From Granulicella sp. S156 (GTDB taxonomy: Bacteria > Acidobacteriota > Terriglobia > Terriglobales > Acidobacteriaceae): a DNA stretch of 64,000 nucleotides. Where the stretch lies: assembly GCF_009766105.1 (NCBI RefSeq), contig NZ_LMUH01000007.1, positions 56,790 to 120,789 of the forward strand, given 5' to 3'. The position numbers and the translations under genes were made by a program. Positions 16,331-25,283 of the stretch are shown one piece after another; the stretch's first letter is position 1, and every line of letters starts with the position of its first letter. Below the pieces are notes generated by a model that made no database searches, was not told the DNA's origin, and worked only from the letters and a program-made list of their open reading frames with translations.

Positions 16331-17560
16331 CTAGCGAGGCGGTCTGGCCCCTCGCAGATAACGGTTCATCGGCTCAGAGAAGAAGGTAGCCGTAAGCCAG
16401 CCAAGAAGCGCCGTAAGCAGAAGAATGCCCACAACCCAAACAGCCATATGCGGCACACTGAGCTGATGAGGTGCTAGACCTTTCGGTTTGGGATTTGGAT
16501 GCCAGTGGCTGAAGAGCATGACAACCCAGATAACGATGAACTCGTGAGTCAGGTAGACCTCATAGCTGTGCCTTCCATACCAACGAATGGGAGCGGTAAG
16601 GCGGCTCGGGCTGCGCGAATGTCCTCCTGCATGGCGAAGCACGCTGGCCAGCATAACGAGGCACGCACCCACGGCGAGCAGCGTTCCGAAGAAGTCCGCT
16701 TTCGTCGGAATCAACTTCCAAAACCAGTGTGGGCCGCAGGCAGTAACAGCGATGATGGTGACACCTGCAACCTGCAGAAGCAGCAGTAAGCGGCTATGGA
16801 TGGCGGGCCAGCGACCCTCTTGTCGGATTGAAACGTAGTGAGTCAACAGGGCGGTAAGGCAGCCCAGGGCAATACCGTCCATTCCACCGAGATAGCTTTG
16901 GTCCTGCCATATCTCATTTGTGGACCAAACAGTCCGGGCATAGGGTCCCATCGCTACAAATGCCACCAATATAACGATGAAGGGGATCATGCCCCTGCGA
17001 AAGCGCAGGAGAAGCATACAGAGGATCGGGAAGAAGACATAGAACATCTCTTCAACCGATAGGGACCACATCACATTCCAGTTTCCAGGCAGAAAGCCAA
17101 ACCGAGCCTCCAGCCAGTTCAGGTGAAAGGTGAAGGCGGCTATGATCGCGCGCCACAGGGGAGCCCTCTTGTGGGAGAAGTCAAAGCCTTCTACATGGGC
17201 CAGGGCCAGAACGCTAAGGATCGTAACGATGAGTATGAGCAACGGGGCGATGCGCGCAAACCTGATCCGGTAAAAAACGGACGCTCTCATGGCAGAGAGC
17301 GAACCGAACCGGCGCAGAGAGGTCAGCGTAATGAGAAATCCTGAAATGGCGAAAAAGACGGTGACCCCATTGCCGCCATTGAAGAAGAGGAGGTGGGTGA
17401 CGATCTTCGGCAAAGGCAGGTGCCGTATGTCGTAACCGGCAAAGAAGAGCCGGATCCATGTATGCAGCAGGACAACTGCAAGAATGGAGAAGCCTCGAAG
17501 AACGTCGATCGTGTCAAAACGTTGTGTCGCCGCTGGCAGAACAGGCGGGTTAGTAGCCAT
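16331..17560 (-). CDS. Acyltransferase family 3 membrane protein
   Basis: 409 residues with about ten membrane helices, matching the Acyl_transf_3 (OafA/NodX-type) family that O-acylates sugars in the envelope or exopolysaccharide. Visible marks: DVLRGFSILAVVLLHTWIRLFF near residue 19 with the conserved His, FFAISGFLITLTSL, the RFARIAPLL segment, and WSLSVEEMFYVFFPIL. The C-terminal helix ends with MNRYLRGARPPR. No SGNH domain is attached, so it is the membrane-only form. The ribosome binding site is weak (GAGCT). It probably forms a transcript with the small membrane protein downstream. Acyl group and acceptor cannot be inferred. Confidence 0.85.
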   Translation of the reverse strand: MATNPPVLPAATQRFDTIDVLRGFSILAVVLLHTWIRLFFAGYDIRHLPLPKIVTHLLFFNGGNGVTVFFAISGFLITLTSLRRFGSLSAMRASVFYRIRFARIAPLLILIVTILSVLALAHVEGFDFSHKRAPLWRAIIAAFTFHLNWLEARFGFLPGNWNVMWSLSVEEMFYVFFPILCMLLLRFRRGMIPFIVILVAFVAMGPYARTVWSTNEIWQDQSYLGGMDGIALGCLTALLTHYVSIRQEGRWPAIHSRLLLLLQVAGVTIIAVTACGPHWFWKLIPTKADFFGTLLAVGACLVMLASVLRHAGGHSRSPSRLTAPIRWYGRHSYEVYLTHEFIVIWVVMLFSHWHPNPKPKGLAPHQLSVPHMAVWVVGILLLTALLGWLTATFFSEPMNRYLRGARPPR

Positions 17561-17915
17561 AGCTCATTCTAGAGTCGTCTTTGTCGAGAACGGCTGAAAC
17601 AGATCTCCGCCTGTAGGTCTTCGATCGGGTGCAAATGACATAAAGGTGCTATCGCAGAGCTTACGGAAGCGGCGCGGAGAGAACAGGGGCTCCATCTGAC
17701 CTGAGCATTGTTCCACGTGCAACAACGTGGTGAAATCGAGCAGATAGTGGAGCCAGGCCGTGCTGTATGAAGGATTTAGACGCCACAATTCTAGATTTTG
17801 AAGAGGAATTTATGGTAGCAGATAAATAATTGAGTATTTCAATCAAATGCGAGAAATGGGGCGGCGTAGGGCGACCGCCTTTGCCTTGTAGTAGCGGCTA
17901 TGGCCGGACGGAGGA

Positions 17916-17984
17916 GAGCGGTCGGGCGTTCGCCCGATGCCCACCTTAGGCGCGATAATGCCGCGCCGAAGATGGGGCACCCGG
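17916..17984. repeat. GAGCGGTCG...GGGGCACCCGG repeat, copy 1
   Basis: 69-base element made of two palindromes: CGGGCG-TT-CGCCCG, then GCCCACCTTAGGCGC opposite GCGCCGAAGATGGGGC. Copies 2 and 3 are at 20498-20563 and 25177-25243. It lies in a 460-base gap (17561-18020) in which I see no gene; another small hairpin, CCACGT/ACGTGG, is at 17713-17730. Confidence 0.75.
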
Positions 17985-18020
17985 CCCGTGCTATGCCGAG
18001 GGCTGAATTCCTTCCCTGCA

Positions 18021-19922
18021 CTAATTTGTTGAAGGTCGTTCGAGTCTTTTGACGGAAATCGTCTCGACCTCACCTTTTGATGGCTTGAGACTTAACCCCA
18101 TCTGCTCTTCGATTGCAGTGAAGAATGACGGGGCCGAATCATTCGAGCCTTCTCTGGACCATTTCGCTTTGCAATCATACCTTCCCTCCAAACCTGTCCG
18201 GTCCAGCACTGGACGTCCGTCCAACTCCGGTTGCCAGGCGAGTTGACCCGCAATCAGCCAGAAGGGCCATCCCCAGGTGTCCATCACACCCTCGCCGCTG
18301 TGAGCTCCCTCCGGCGGTGGAGGTGGTGCTGGACTGCCCGCCGGTGGCGGAAGCGGCGGCGGCATTTGGAATCCGCCACTACCAAGGCGGGGCCGGCCAG
18401 AAGGAGCCACAGGAGAATCAAATGTCGATTTTTGGCATTTCAGCCCGCCCTTAGCCACTACCAACTCATATACAGGAAGACTCTGGGACTGAAAACTAAC
18501 AACTAATCCGAAGCGCTCCGCGAGCAACGACTGCACCCTAAGACGCATCTGCTCGTCCCGGTCGTCCGGCGATAGTTTGCTCATAGCCGCGACCTGCGCA
18601 TCATCCAACTTGCCCTGGATATCATATTGATCCGTCCCAATCCACTTTGGACCGCCCGAAAGCTCTCGCGCAAAATCGAGACCATAGGCGTAAATCATGA
18701 CTTCTTTGACCGTCTCTTTCTTCGCCTCAAAGCCGTCGGGACGCACAGTCTGCACCGGCCATTCCTCATCTGGCCCACTCGGGCGAACACTGGAAACCGC
18801 AAACGAGGGTTTCGGCCCGGAAACGTGCAGAATCTGGCCATATAGCGGAATCATTCGCACAACCCCAAACGCCATGGGCACGACGATGACGGTGAAAACA
18901 AATACTGCGAGCATGATCTTTCGAGGAAGAGTTAACTCGGCCACGCGCGGAGTCATAATGGACCGGATGCGACGCTTCAAGTCAGCGCCGGTAATACCAG
19001 CAACACAGGTGAGGGGAGTTTCGACGCAGAACTCGCAGACTGTGAGAATGCTCTCTGCATAGATCTGTGGCTGCCGGCAATGCAGCGCAATCTCTTCATC
19101 GCAGGAGAACTCGCGCTCTTCCACCAGTCGCGTCTCGATCCACCACACAAGCGGGTGAAACCAACAGATAGCTTCAACCAACATGTGAATCGCGGCCGTC
19201 AGATTATCGCGCCGGCGTACGTGACAAACCTCGTGAGCCAGCACCGCCTCTAGATGCTCGTCTCCTAAACGCTCGGATATTCCTTGCGGCCACAGGAGAA
19301 TGGGACGAAAGAAACCGAAGATTCCGGGCTCAACGGAAGCGGGCAACAATCTTAGTTCGATCTTTCGCTGCAGTCCTACTCGATCTTCTACACGGCGAAG
19401 CGCCTCCACCTCGCGGCCCTCCAGCACTGGCAGGGCCCTCCGAACTGCCTCTTGAATGCGCAACCACCGCGAGGTCCAGCGGCCTAGTATCACGATCGCG
19501 CCGCACAACCATATCGTTAGAACGATAGCCGGGACCGGAGGCGTGCTTAGGAAGTCTGCGACTCGAGCAGGCATAGAGGCAACCCCGAGCTCCGGCGCCC
19601 GTGCCTGGGACGCTTCCGACGTAAAGGGTTGGCTTAGCTCTTCCATTGCAAGATAGGAAGCAGTGTTCGCGCTCCCCGCCCTTAGCGGCGACGGATGAGG
19701 CATCCATGTCAAATGACTGCCCAGAATCACCATCAGCGAAAAAGGAATAAGAAATTTTATCGACCCCGCTAACCAGAGCCAGTATCGAATTCTTGCACGG
19801 TTCTTTCGCAGGGCTAAGGTCAGTAACCACACTGCTGCGGTAAGCAGCGTCGATTGCCATAGGTGATTCACCAGGGCAGGCACAATCGTTCCCGACATCC
19901 CGGACAAAGAGTCTGCGATCAT
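18021..19922 (-). CDS. M56 (BlaR1-like) sensor protease fused to TIGR03435 domain
   Basis: 633 residues. The N-terminal half is an integral membrane M56/BlaR1-type metalloprotease: helices LWQSTLLTAAVWLLTLAL, WLWLAGSIKFLIPFSLMVIL and IVLTIWLCGAIVIL, then the zinc motif LAHEVCHVRR (H230, E231, H234) and the downstream REFSCDEEIAL. After a further helix (IMLAVFVFTVIVVPMAF) comes a periplasmic TIGR03435 domain (FAVSSVRPSG..., LQSLLAERFGLVVSFQSQSLPVYELVV..., RPVLDRTGLEGRYDCKAKW) interrupted by a Pro-rich loop (PPPLPPPAGSPAPPPPPEG). In the BlaR family a signal on the outer domain triggers cleavage of a BlaI repressor. Here the outer domain is TIGR03435 rather than a penicillin-binding domain. It overlaps the upstream blaI-like gene by four bases. 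Confidence 0.85.
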   Translation of the reverse strand: MIADSLSGMSGTIVPALVNHLWQSTLLTAAVWLLTLALRKNRARIRYWLWLAGSIKFLIPFSLMVILGSHLTWMPHPSPLRAGSANTASYLAMEELSQPFTSEASQARAPELGVASMPARVADFLSTPPVPAIVLTIWLCGAIVILGRWTSRWLRIQEAVRRALPVLEGREVEALRRVEDRVGLQRKIELRLLPASVEPGIFGFFRPILLWPQGISERLGDEHLEAVLAHEVCHVRRRDNLTAAIHMLVEAICWFHPLVWWIETRLVEEREFSCDEEIALHCRQPQIYAESILTVCEFCVETPLTCVAGITGADLKRRIRSIMTPRVAELTLPRKIMLAVFVFTVIVVPMAFGVVRMIPLYGQILHVSGPKPSFAVSSVRPSGPDEEWPVQTVRPDGFEAKKETVKEVMIYAYGLDFARELSGGPKWIGTDQYDIQGKLDDAQVAAMSKLSPDDRDEQMRLRVQSLLAERFGLVVSFQSQSLPVYELVVAKGGLKCQKSTFDSPVAPSGRPRLGSGGFQMPPPLPPPAGSPAPPPPPEGAHSGEGVMDTWGWPFWLIAGQLAWQPELDGRPVLDRTGLEGRYDCKAKWSREGSNDSAPSFFTAIEEQMGLSLKPSKGEVETISVKRLERPSTN

Positions 19923-20305
19923 TCCGCTTTCTCCTTTTCTTGAAGCTTTTTCAATTCCCGTTGTGCCTCTTTGACGTCCTCCAGCCGCAACTTCCCGGAC
20001 CTAACCAGATGTGTCATCACGAGCTGGGTTCGCCCGCCAAACAGCGCCAACAGCTCGTCGACCAATCTTTGCTGGGCGGCATCGCGCGAGACGAGAGCTT
20101 CGAAGACGTGGAAGTTACCCACCTTCTTGACGCGGCGCACAATCTTTTTCACCTCCATGCGGGACATCGTCATCTGGATGGTCGTATAGCCGGGCCGTCC
20201 CTTCTCAGGAAAGGCGTCTTGAATCTCACGGATGGAGGATTCGCCTCGATCCCAGAGTTTCTCCATGATCTGAAGTTCGAGCTTCGATAGTTTCGGCGTT
20301 GCCAT
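19919..20305 (-). CDS. BlaI/MecI-family repressor
   Basis: 128 residues from ATG 20305, with GGAG six bases before it (a start five codons earlier also exists). Typical BlaI/CopY winged helix: LSKLELQIMEKLWDRGESSIREIQDAFPEKGRPGYTTIQMTMSRMEVKKIVRR, then the dimerisation helices (AAQQRLVDELLALFGGRTQLVMTHLVRSGKLRLEDVKEAQREL). It is expected to bind a dyad at its own promoter and be cleaved on signal from the co-encoded M56 protein (ATGA overlap). Two candidate operators lie directly upstream (20316-20346). The target besides its own operon is unknown; no beta-lactamase gene is nearby. Confidence 0.9.
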   Translation of the reverse strand: MATPKLSKLELQIMEKLWDRGESSIREIQDAFPEKGRPGYTTIQMTMSRMEVKKIVRRVKKVGNFHVFEALVSRDAAQQRLVDELLALFGGRTQLVMTHLVRSGKLRLEDVKEAQRELKKLQEKEKAE

Positions 20306-20315
20306 TCGCATCTCC

Positions 20316-20359
20316 AACAAGTGTTATAGGTTCTACAACACGTGTTTGAGCAATGTCAA
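20316..20359 (-). promoter_or_regulatory. blaI promoter with two BlaI-type dyads
   Basis: Minus-strand TTGACA (20354-20359), 18-base spacer, TAGAAC (20330-20335). The decamers AACAAGTGTT (20316-20325) and AACACGTGTT (20337-20346) flank the -10. Their centres are 21 bases apart, two helical turns. ACA/TGT dyads at this position fit BlaI/MecI-family operators and self-repression. Confidence 0.6.
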
Positions 20360-20497
20360 GACGAAATCGCAGGGCTGGTTACCGCGGTTATTGGAACTTC
20401 CTGTGATATCGCGTTTTTGGTAATGGTCTTACGCTCGTCGCAAAATCTGTGGCTATATCCAGGTTTGAACGTTGTAGCCAAGGCACACATCAAGCAG

Positions 20498-20563
20498 GAG
20501 CGGTCGCGCTTCGCGCGATGCCCACCTTAGGCGCAAAAAACGCGCCGAAGATGGGGCACCCGG
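20498..20563. repeat. GAGCGGTCG...GGGGCACCCGG repeat, copy 2
   Basis: 66 bases, with the internal spacer AAAAAA between GGCGC and GCGCC arms. It is identical to copy 3 in the GCCCACCTTAGGCGC to GGGGCACCCGG part. No gene is seen in 20360-20644. Confidence 0.75.
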
Positions 20564-20644
20564 ACCGTACGGCCTAAGCGGAAAGCCCACACGCACCCGC
20601 ATCGCGTGCGGCTCGAGAGAGTCTCGCTTTGCTCTACTAGCCCA

Positions 20645-21988
20645 TCAGGGCAGCAAGCTGGGGTTAGCTCTCTGTGCCAGGTCTATTGCCTGCTGCGGAA
20701 ACCAGCTCCCTGCAATCGGATCGTCTAAGCCCCATAGTGGATCGAACACTGCCTGGCCCGCTGCGTCCGTCGGCCATTGCGCCTGGGAATAGTCTGTGTA
20801 GTCCCACGCTCTTGCTCCGCCCGCTGCGTCACAGGTCCCATCCGACTGACCTGGCGTCTTCACCCAGATATAGGCATCCAATAATGAAATGCCTGTACTT
20901 GCAGCTGGATGAGTCCCCAGCCCACGCGCCGGAGGGTTGCACCAGCCGCCATTGGTGAGGGTCTGGACGACTGCGGCCGGCTGGTTATACGGCGCGTTCG
21001 CATAGATGCTGGCATCGAGTGGTCCCTGGCCGTTGCGACTCGTGTCGACCACGAAATGCGTCACAGGTTCGGCTGTTCCCAGGTTCTGCTGAAACCACTC
21101 GTCGGTGTAGATCCAGGTCGTAATGTCGTCCGGGTTGACTGTTCCGAGAGGCGAATAATACTGGCTCGCACAGTACGAATAATTTCCCAGCCGCCATCCA
21201 CCATTGTCGGGATTGTTGGCGAACGCGATGCACTCGGAGACCCAGGTGTCATATTTAGATTCGTAATTGTTCAGGTTGAAGTTCGATACGTTCGTAAAGA
21301 ACCCCTGTGCCTGCGTGATGCCAGCCTGTGCGAGCCGCGCTGACATAATCGGTACAGCCTGCCAGTGACTATTGCCACCGTCGATATAGACCAGCGTTTG
21401 CGATCCAGCCTCCAACGTCGTCACCGCATAGTTGATCTGGGTATATCGATCCGCCGTGAGCTGCGCGATGTTCACCTGTGCCGGGTTGTAGCCGCAATCG
21501 CTGGGCAGATCCGCCAGAGCATCCGGCTCCAGCACGATCACTACCTTCTGACTACCGATCGCTGCCGCAATGGCATTAATCCACGTCTCGTAGTCTGCGG
21601 TATTCTCTGCTCCACCCGCCGAGTAGCTACCGCAGTCCCTGCCAGGAATGTTGTAGAGCACAAACACCGGTATGGCTCGTTCCAGATGCGCTTCCACAAG
21701 AGTTGTTGTCACGGTGGAGGTCACCTGGGAAGTCGTACCGCCAGTGAGCCACACCGCTTGAGGAACTGTCTCCATGGTCGTAAGCAGCAGAGCATCCTTG
21801 AACTTCCCCTGCTCTAACAGGCCCTCCACTTGTTGTGCGGCTCCAGTAGGCGGTAGAGGAGTAAAGAAACGTGTGTCGGCCGGCAGCGTCTTAGACTGTC
21901 CGTGAGCTCCGGCGAATGGAGTCAGAAAAAGCGCTGCTCCTATAACCAACCTGTGCAGAGTGTGCCGGTGAGTGGGTGTGCTGCGCAT
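20645..21988 (-). CDS. Glycoside hydrolase family 6 cellulase, secreted
   Basis: 447 residues from ATG 21988 (GGGAG upstream); the frame runs 14 codons further without a site. Signal peptide LHRLVIGAALFLTPFAGAHG. The GH6 catalytic domain carries the family motifs in order: VFVLYNIPGRDCGSYSAGG with D118 (matching Asp175 of Trichoderma Cel6A), VIVLEPDALADL with catalytic acid D156, VDTSRNGQGP, WCNPPARGLG, and DAYIWVKTPGQSDG. GH6 enzymes cut beta-1,4-glucan with inversion; whether this one is an endoglucanase or cellobiohydrolase cannot be told by eye. No carbohydrate-binding module is attached. It is divergent from the GH71 gene with a 252-base shared intergenic region. Confidence 0.9.
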   Translation of the reverse strand: MRSTPTHRHTLHRLVIGAALFLTPFAGAHGQSKTLPADTRFFTPLPPTGAAQQVEGLLEQGKFKDALLLTTMETVPQAVWLTGGTTSQVTSTVTTTLVEAHLERAIPVFVLYNIPGRDCGSYSAGGAENTADYETWINAIAAAIGSQKVVIVLEPDALADLPSDCGYNPAQVNIAQLTADRYTQINYAVTTLEAGSQTLVYIDGGNSHWQAVPIMSARLAQAGITQAQGFFTNVSNFNLNNYESKYDTWVSECIAFANNPDNGGWRLGNYSYCASQYYSPLGTVNPDDITTWIYTDEWFQQNLGTAEPVTHFVVDTSRNGQGPLDASIYANAPYNQPAAVVQTLTNGGWCNPPARGLGTHPAASTGISLLDAYIWVKTPGQSDGTCDAAGGARAWDYTDYSQAQWPTDAAGQAVFDPLWGLDDPIAGSWFPQQAIDLAQRANPSLLP

Positions 21989-22240
21989 ATTGAGATCTCC
22001 CGAAATTATGGTGCGTATTACACGTGCCATCTTCTAGATGTTTCGCTCAACGCTTGTCAAGAATGGAGTCTCGATGATCACGTTCAAAGGAAGAATTCTT
22101 CCTCTTCTGAAGAATGCGCGCAACCAACGATAGTATGGCGATTTTCAAACTCCTCTCACATTGGATATGCGTCTCCCTATGCTATGGTGGCTCGTGTCAT
22201 TTTCCAGAGAACTTTAGGATTTAGCCCGGAGGTTGCCGCT

Positions 22241-25021
22241 GTGCCCTCGCCTAAACACACGCTTCTCATCTCACGCTTCGACATGCTTCTGCCGCTTCTG
22301 GCACTTGCCCTCTTCTCTCTCCTAGTCCCGCAGAAAGTCATGGGACAAAAGAAGGTCTTCGCTCACTACCTGGTGACGAATCAGGACTACCAGGGCAATA
22401 CAGATCCGACAGGCCAACTAAAAGTCCAGGCCTACGAAAAAGAGATCCAGCAGGCGCAAGCCGCAGGCATTGACGGCTTTGCCCTCGACGTTGGAAGTTG
22501 GCTGAGCGAAGGTGTCTCTTCGGAGTATTACATCGCGTATGCCTCGCAGATGTTTGAAGCGGCTTACGAGCTCAATACTGGGTTCAAACTATTCTTCTCC
22601 GCCGACTTTTGCTGCGGCAATACAGTCAGCGATGCAGAAGACATGATGCGGCGTTTCGCCAATGACCCCAAATTCTCGACTGTCTACTATCAGTACAACG
22701 GTGCGTTTGTGCTGAGCACATTTTCAGGCGAAACGCAGATCGGGATCTCCGGCTTTCAGCAGATCCGCTCCGACCTGGCCAATGGAACCAATCCATCCAC
22801 GCAATCCGTTTCCTCAACATGGCCGACGCTTGAGGTTGGTGGAGCTCCGAGCAACGCCGACTTACAGATTTTTCTGGTTCCGGCATTCTTTAGCGGGTGG
22901 GGTGGAGATATCCCCACTCTTTCGGAGGTTCAATCCGGTTTCAATTCGTGGAGCTCTACGATCAACGGATCGCTCTACTGGGGCATAGCTGGCGTTCCAG
23001 GATCAGGGGGATCGATCGACCAGATTCCCAGTAGCGAAGACTATGCTTCCGTTGTTCAAAATAACGGAGGCAAGGTCTATATGGCGCCGATCACCCTGCA
23101 GTTCTGGGGCGCGGACGCAGCCAGCTCCTACAACTACTACGAATACAGCGGATATAGCGGCATGCGAAAGATGTGGATGGACGCCATCAACGTCTCTCAT
23201 CCCGACTGGGTCGAGATCATCACATGGAACGACTTCATCGAAGGCAGCTATGTAAGTCCCATCGACGACCCGAATAAATACTCGGACGCAAACTATCTCA
23301 CCGGGAGCGGACTGCCGACCGGAGTGCTGAATTACTTCCACACCCACGCCGGCGCTACTGCCCTGCTGCCGTACTTCATCCAGTGGTATAAAACAGGCGT
23401 TCAGCCCGCGATCAATAATGATTCGATCTACTGGGCGTATCGAACGCAATCGGTAAACGATAACGCCTCCAACAACACTCCCCAGATCTCGGCAAATACC
23501 GACAACGGCCCTATTGCCGATGACATCTACGTCACCGCAAACCTCGCGCAGCCGGGGACACTCGTCGTTACATCAGGCAGCCAAGTAACCTCCTTCACTC
23601 TTGCCGCGGGCAGCACCGATGTGCAGGCGCCCTTCGTGGATGGCAACACACCCACCTTCACCTTCAGGCCCAGCTCAACCGGCACCATTGAACTGAGCGG
23701 AACCGGCACGGATGCGATTGGCCTCGCCAACTACGCGATAGCCTCATGGGCAGGGTCTTCCAGCACGTCGACCCCCGCGAACGATTACTACTATTCGACG
23801 GGATCAGTTGCTGGGTCCAATATCTCGTCGTCAGTTGCGGCCACGCCTACCTTCAGCCCGTCTGCGGGATCGTATGCGAGCGCCCAGACCGTGACCCTCT
23901 CCGACGCCACCTCCGGCGCGCAGATCTACTACACCACCAATGGCACTACCCCGACGACTTCCTCGACACTCTATTCCGCGCCCATCACGGTGAGCGCGAC
24001 CGAGACTGTCGAAGCCATCGCCGTCGCTTCCGGATACACCAACAGCGCGGTCGCAACAGCAGCTTTCACCATCAGCGGAACGGCCGAAGGTCCGTATGGC
24101 GGCACGCCTGCAGCCCTCCCCGGCACAGTACAGGCCGAGAACTACGACACGGGTGGCCAGGGTGTTGCCTACAACGTGACTTCGATCAACGGCAGTGGAA
24201 ACAGCTACCGCTCCGACGGTGTCGATCTGGAAACCACCTCCGACACAGGTGGCGGCTACGATCTCGGATGGACAACTGCCGGACAATGGTTTCGCTACAC
24301 CGTCAATGTCGCTACAGCTGGAACCTACACGGTCAGCTTCCGTGTCTCCGCTCCCAGTGCTGTGACCGATGCCTTCCATCTGTCGAACGCCTCGGGAACA
24401 AACCTGAGTGGATCCGTCGACCTGCCCGCGACAGGCGGTTGGCAGACATGGGCAACGGTAACGGCCAGCGTCACACTGCCGGCGGGCCAGCAAGTCTTAA
24501 CGCTTAACCAGGACAACGCCGGTTGGAACTTCAACTACGCGACGTTTGCGGCGTCCGGATCGCCCTATGGTGGAACTCCAGCAGCCATCCCCGGCACGGT
24601 GCAGGCCGAGAACTATGACACAGGTGGTCAGGGGTACGCCTATAACGTGACTTCGATCAACGGCACTGGCAACAGCTATCGCTCCGACGGCGTCGATCTG
24701 GAGACAACCTCGGACACAGGTGGCGGCTACGATCTCGGATGGACAACCTCCGGACAGTGGTTTCACTACACCGTCAACGTCGCCACAGCCGGAACCTACA
24801 CGGTCAGCTTCCGCGTCGCTGCTCCCAGCGCTGTTACAGATGCTTTGCATCTGTCGAACGCGTCGGGAACCAACCTGAGCGGGTCCGTCAATCTTCCGGC
24901 GACAGGCGGCTGGCAAACGTGGACGACGGTGACAGCCAACATTACGCTGCCGGCGGGCCGGCAAGTCTTAACGCTTAACCAGGACAACGCCGGTTGGAAT
25001 ATCAATTCCATGACGTATTGA
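22241..25021 (+). CDS. GH71-type alpha-1,3-glucanase with chitobiase-like and two CBM6-like domains
   Basis: 926 residues. The frame is open from 21902, but GTG at 22241 has GGAGG eight bases upstream and opens onto the signal peptide (MLLPLLALALFSLLVPQKVMGQ). Catalytic part: KKVFAHYLVTNQDYQGN, then AQAAGIDGFALDVGSW, FKLFFSADF, KVYMAPITLQFWG, PDWVEIITWNDFIEGSYV; these are GH71 (mutanase) marks. After a beta-rich linker comes a chitobiase C-terminal-type domain (FSPSAGSYASAQTVTLSDAT...YYTTNGTTPTTSS) and two tandem CBM6/CBM35-like modules (GTVQAENYDTGGQG...NQDNAGWN). GH71 acts on alpha-1,3-glucan, a fungal wall and dental-plaque polymer. The repeated CBMs are almost identical at DNA level. Confidence 0.85.
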   Translation: MPSPKHTLLISRFDMLLPLLALALFSLLVPQKVMGQKKVFAHYLVTNQDYQGNTDPTGQLKVQAYEKEIQQAQAAGIDGFALDVGSWLSEGVSSEYYIAYASQMFEAAYELNTGFKLFFSADFCCGNTVSDAEDMMRRFANDPKFSTVYYQYNGAFVLSTFSGETQIGISGFQQIRSDLANGTNPSTQSVSSTWPTLEVGGAPSNADLQIFLVPAFFSGWGGDIPTLSEVQSGFNSWSSTINGSLYWGIAGVPGSGGSIDQIPSSEDYASVVQNNGGKVYMAPITLQFWGADAASSYNYYEYSGYSGMRKMWMDAINVSHPDWVEIITWNDFIEGSYVSPIDDPNKYSDANYLTGSGLPTGVLNYFHTHAGATALLPYFIQWYKTGVQPAINNDSIYWAYRTQSVNDNASNNTPQISANTDNGPIADDIYVTANLAQPGTLVVTSGSQVTSFTLAAGSTDVQAPFVDGNTPTFTFRPSSTGTIELSGTGTDAIGLANYAIASWAGSSSTSTPANDYYYSTGSVAGSNISSSVAATPTFSPSAGSYASAQTVTLSDATSGAQIYYTTNGTTPTTSSTLYSAPITVSATETVEAIAVASGYTNSAVATAAFTISGTAEGPYGGTPAALPGTVQAENYDTGGQGVAYNVTSINGSGNSYRSDGVDLETTSDTGGGYDLGWTTAGQWFRYTVNVATAGTYTVSFRVSAPSAVTDAFHLSNASGTNLSGSVDLPATGGWQTWATVTASVTLPAGQQVLTLNQDNAGWNFNYATFAASGSPYGGTPAAIPGTVQAENYDTGGQGYAYNVTSINGTGNSYRSDGVDLETTSDTGGGYDLGWTTSGQWFHYTVNVATAGTYTVSFRVAAPSAVTDALHLSNASGTNLSGSVNLPATGGWQTWTTVTANITLPAGRQVLTLNQDNAGWNINSMTY
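24092..25018 (+). repeat. Tandem duplication of the CBM-coding segment
   Basis: Two copies with a period of 471 bases (24092 onward and 24563 onward) inside the GH71 gene. Long identical stretches include the segments encoding SYRSDGVDLETTSDTGGGYD and the end coding for VLTLNQDNAGWN. Differences are mostly synonymous. Confidence 0.85.
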
Positions 25022-25045
25022 TACTCCACATCTAGTTATCAACAA

Positions 25046-25073
25046 AAACGGCCTCCCTTGCGAGAGGCCGTTT
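25046..25073 (+). terminator. Terminator after the GH71 gene
   Basis: AAACGGCCTC, 8-base loop, GAGGCCGTTT, 24 bases after the stop codon. Its symmetric A/T ends would allow bidirectional termination. Confidence 0.75.
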
Positions 25074-25091
25074 CATCGTGTTGACCGCAAT

Positions 25092-25283
25092 CTAGAGCAT
25101 TTTTCGTGCAGGTGTAGAGCAGCAGGAGAAAGCGTAGTGTCAGTTGAAACATTGGAGACGTGGCATACATGGGCAGGAGCGGTCGGGCGGTCGCCCGATG
25201 CCCACCTTAGGCGCAAAAAACGCGCCGAAGATGGGGCACCCGGATTTGTGGCTCGCTCTACATCTATAGAGGAAATGCTCTAG
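25092..25283. mobile_element. MITE-like element with TAGAGCATTT ends, containing repeat copy 3
   Basis: Ends are CTAGAGCATTTTT (25092) and GGAAATGCTCTAG (to 25283). The right end, TCTACATCTATAG before the terminal motif, matches the right ends of the 115-bp elements at 61065 and 62269 (TCTACACCTATAG). The left end carries the same GGTGTAGA motif inverted. A GAGCGGTCG...CACCCGG repeat (25177-25243) sits inside. The right terminus overlaps the stop codon of the minus-strand gene 25280-26638. Confidence 0.6.

Noticed and set aside
21902-22240. Longer N-terminus for the GH71 gene
   Set aside because: The extra 113 codons overlap the divergent GH6 start and promoter region, and would bury the signal peptide; GTG 22241 has a GGAGG site.
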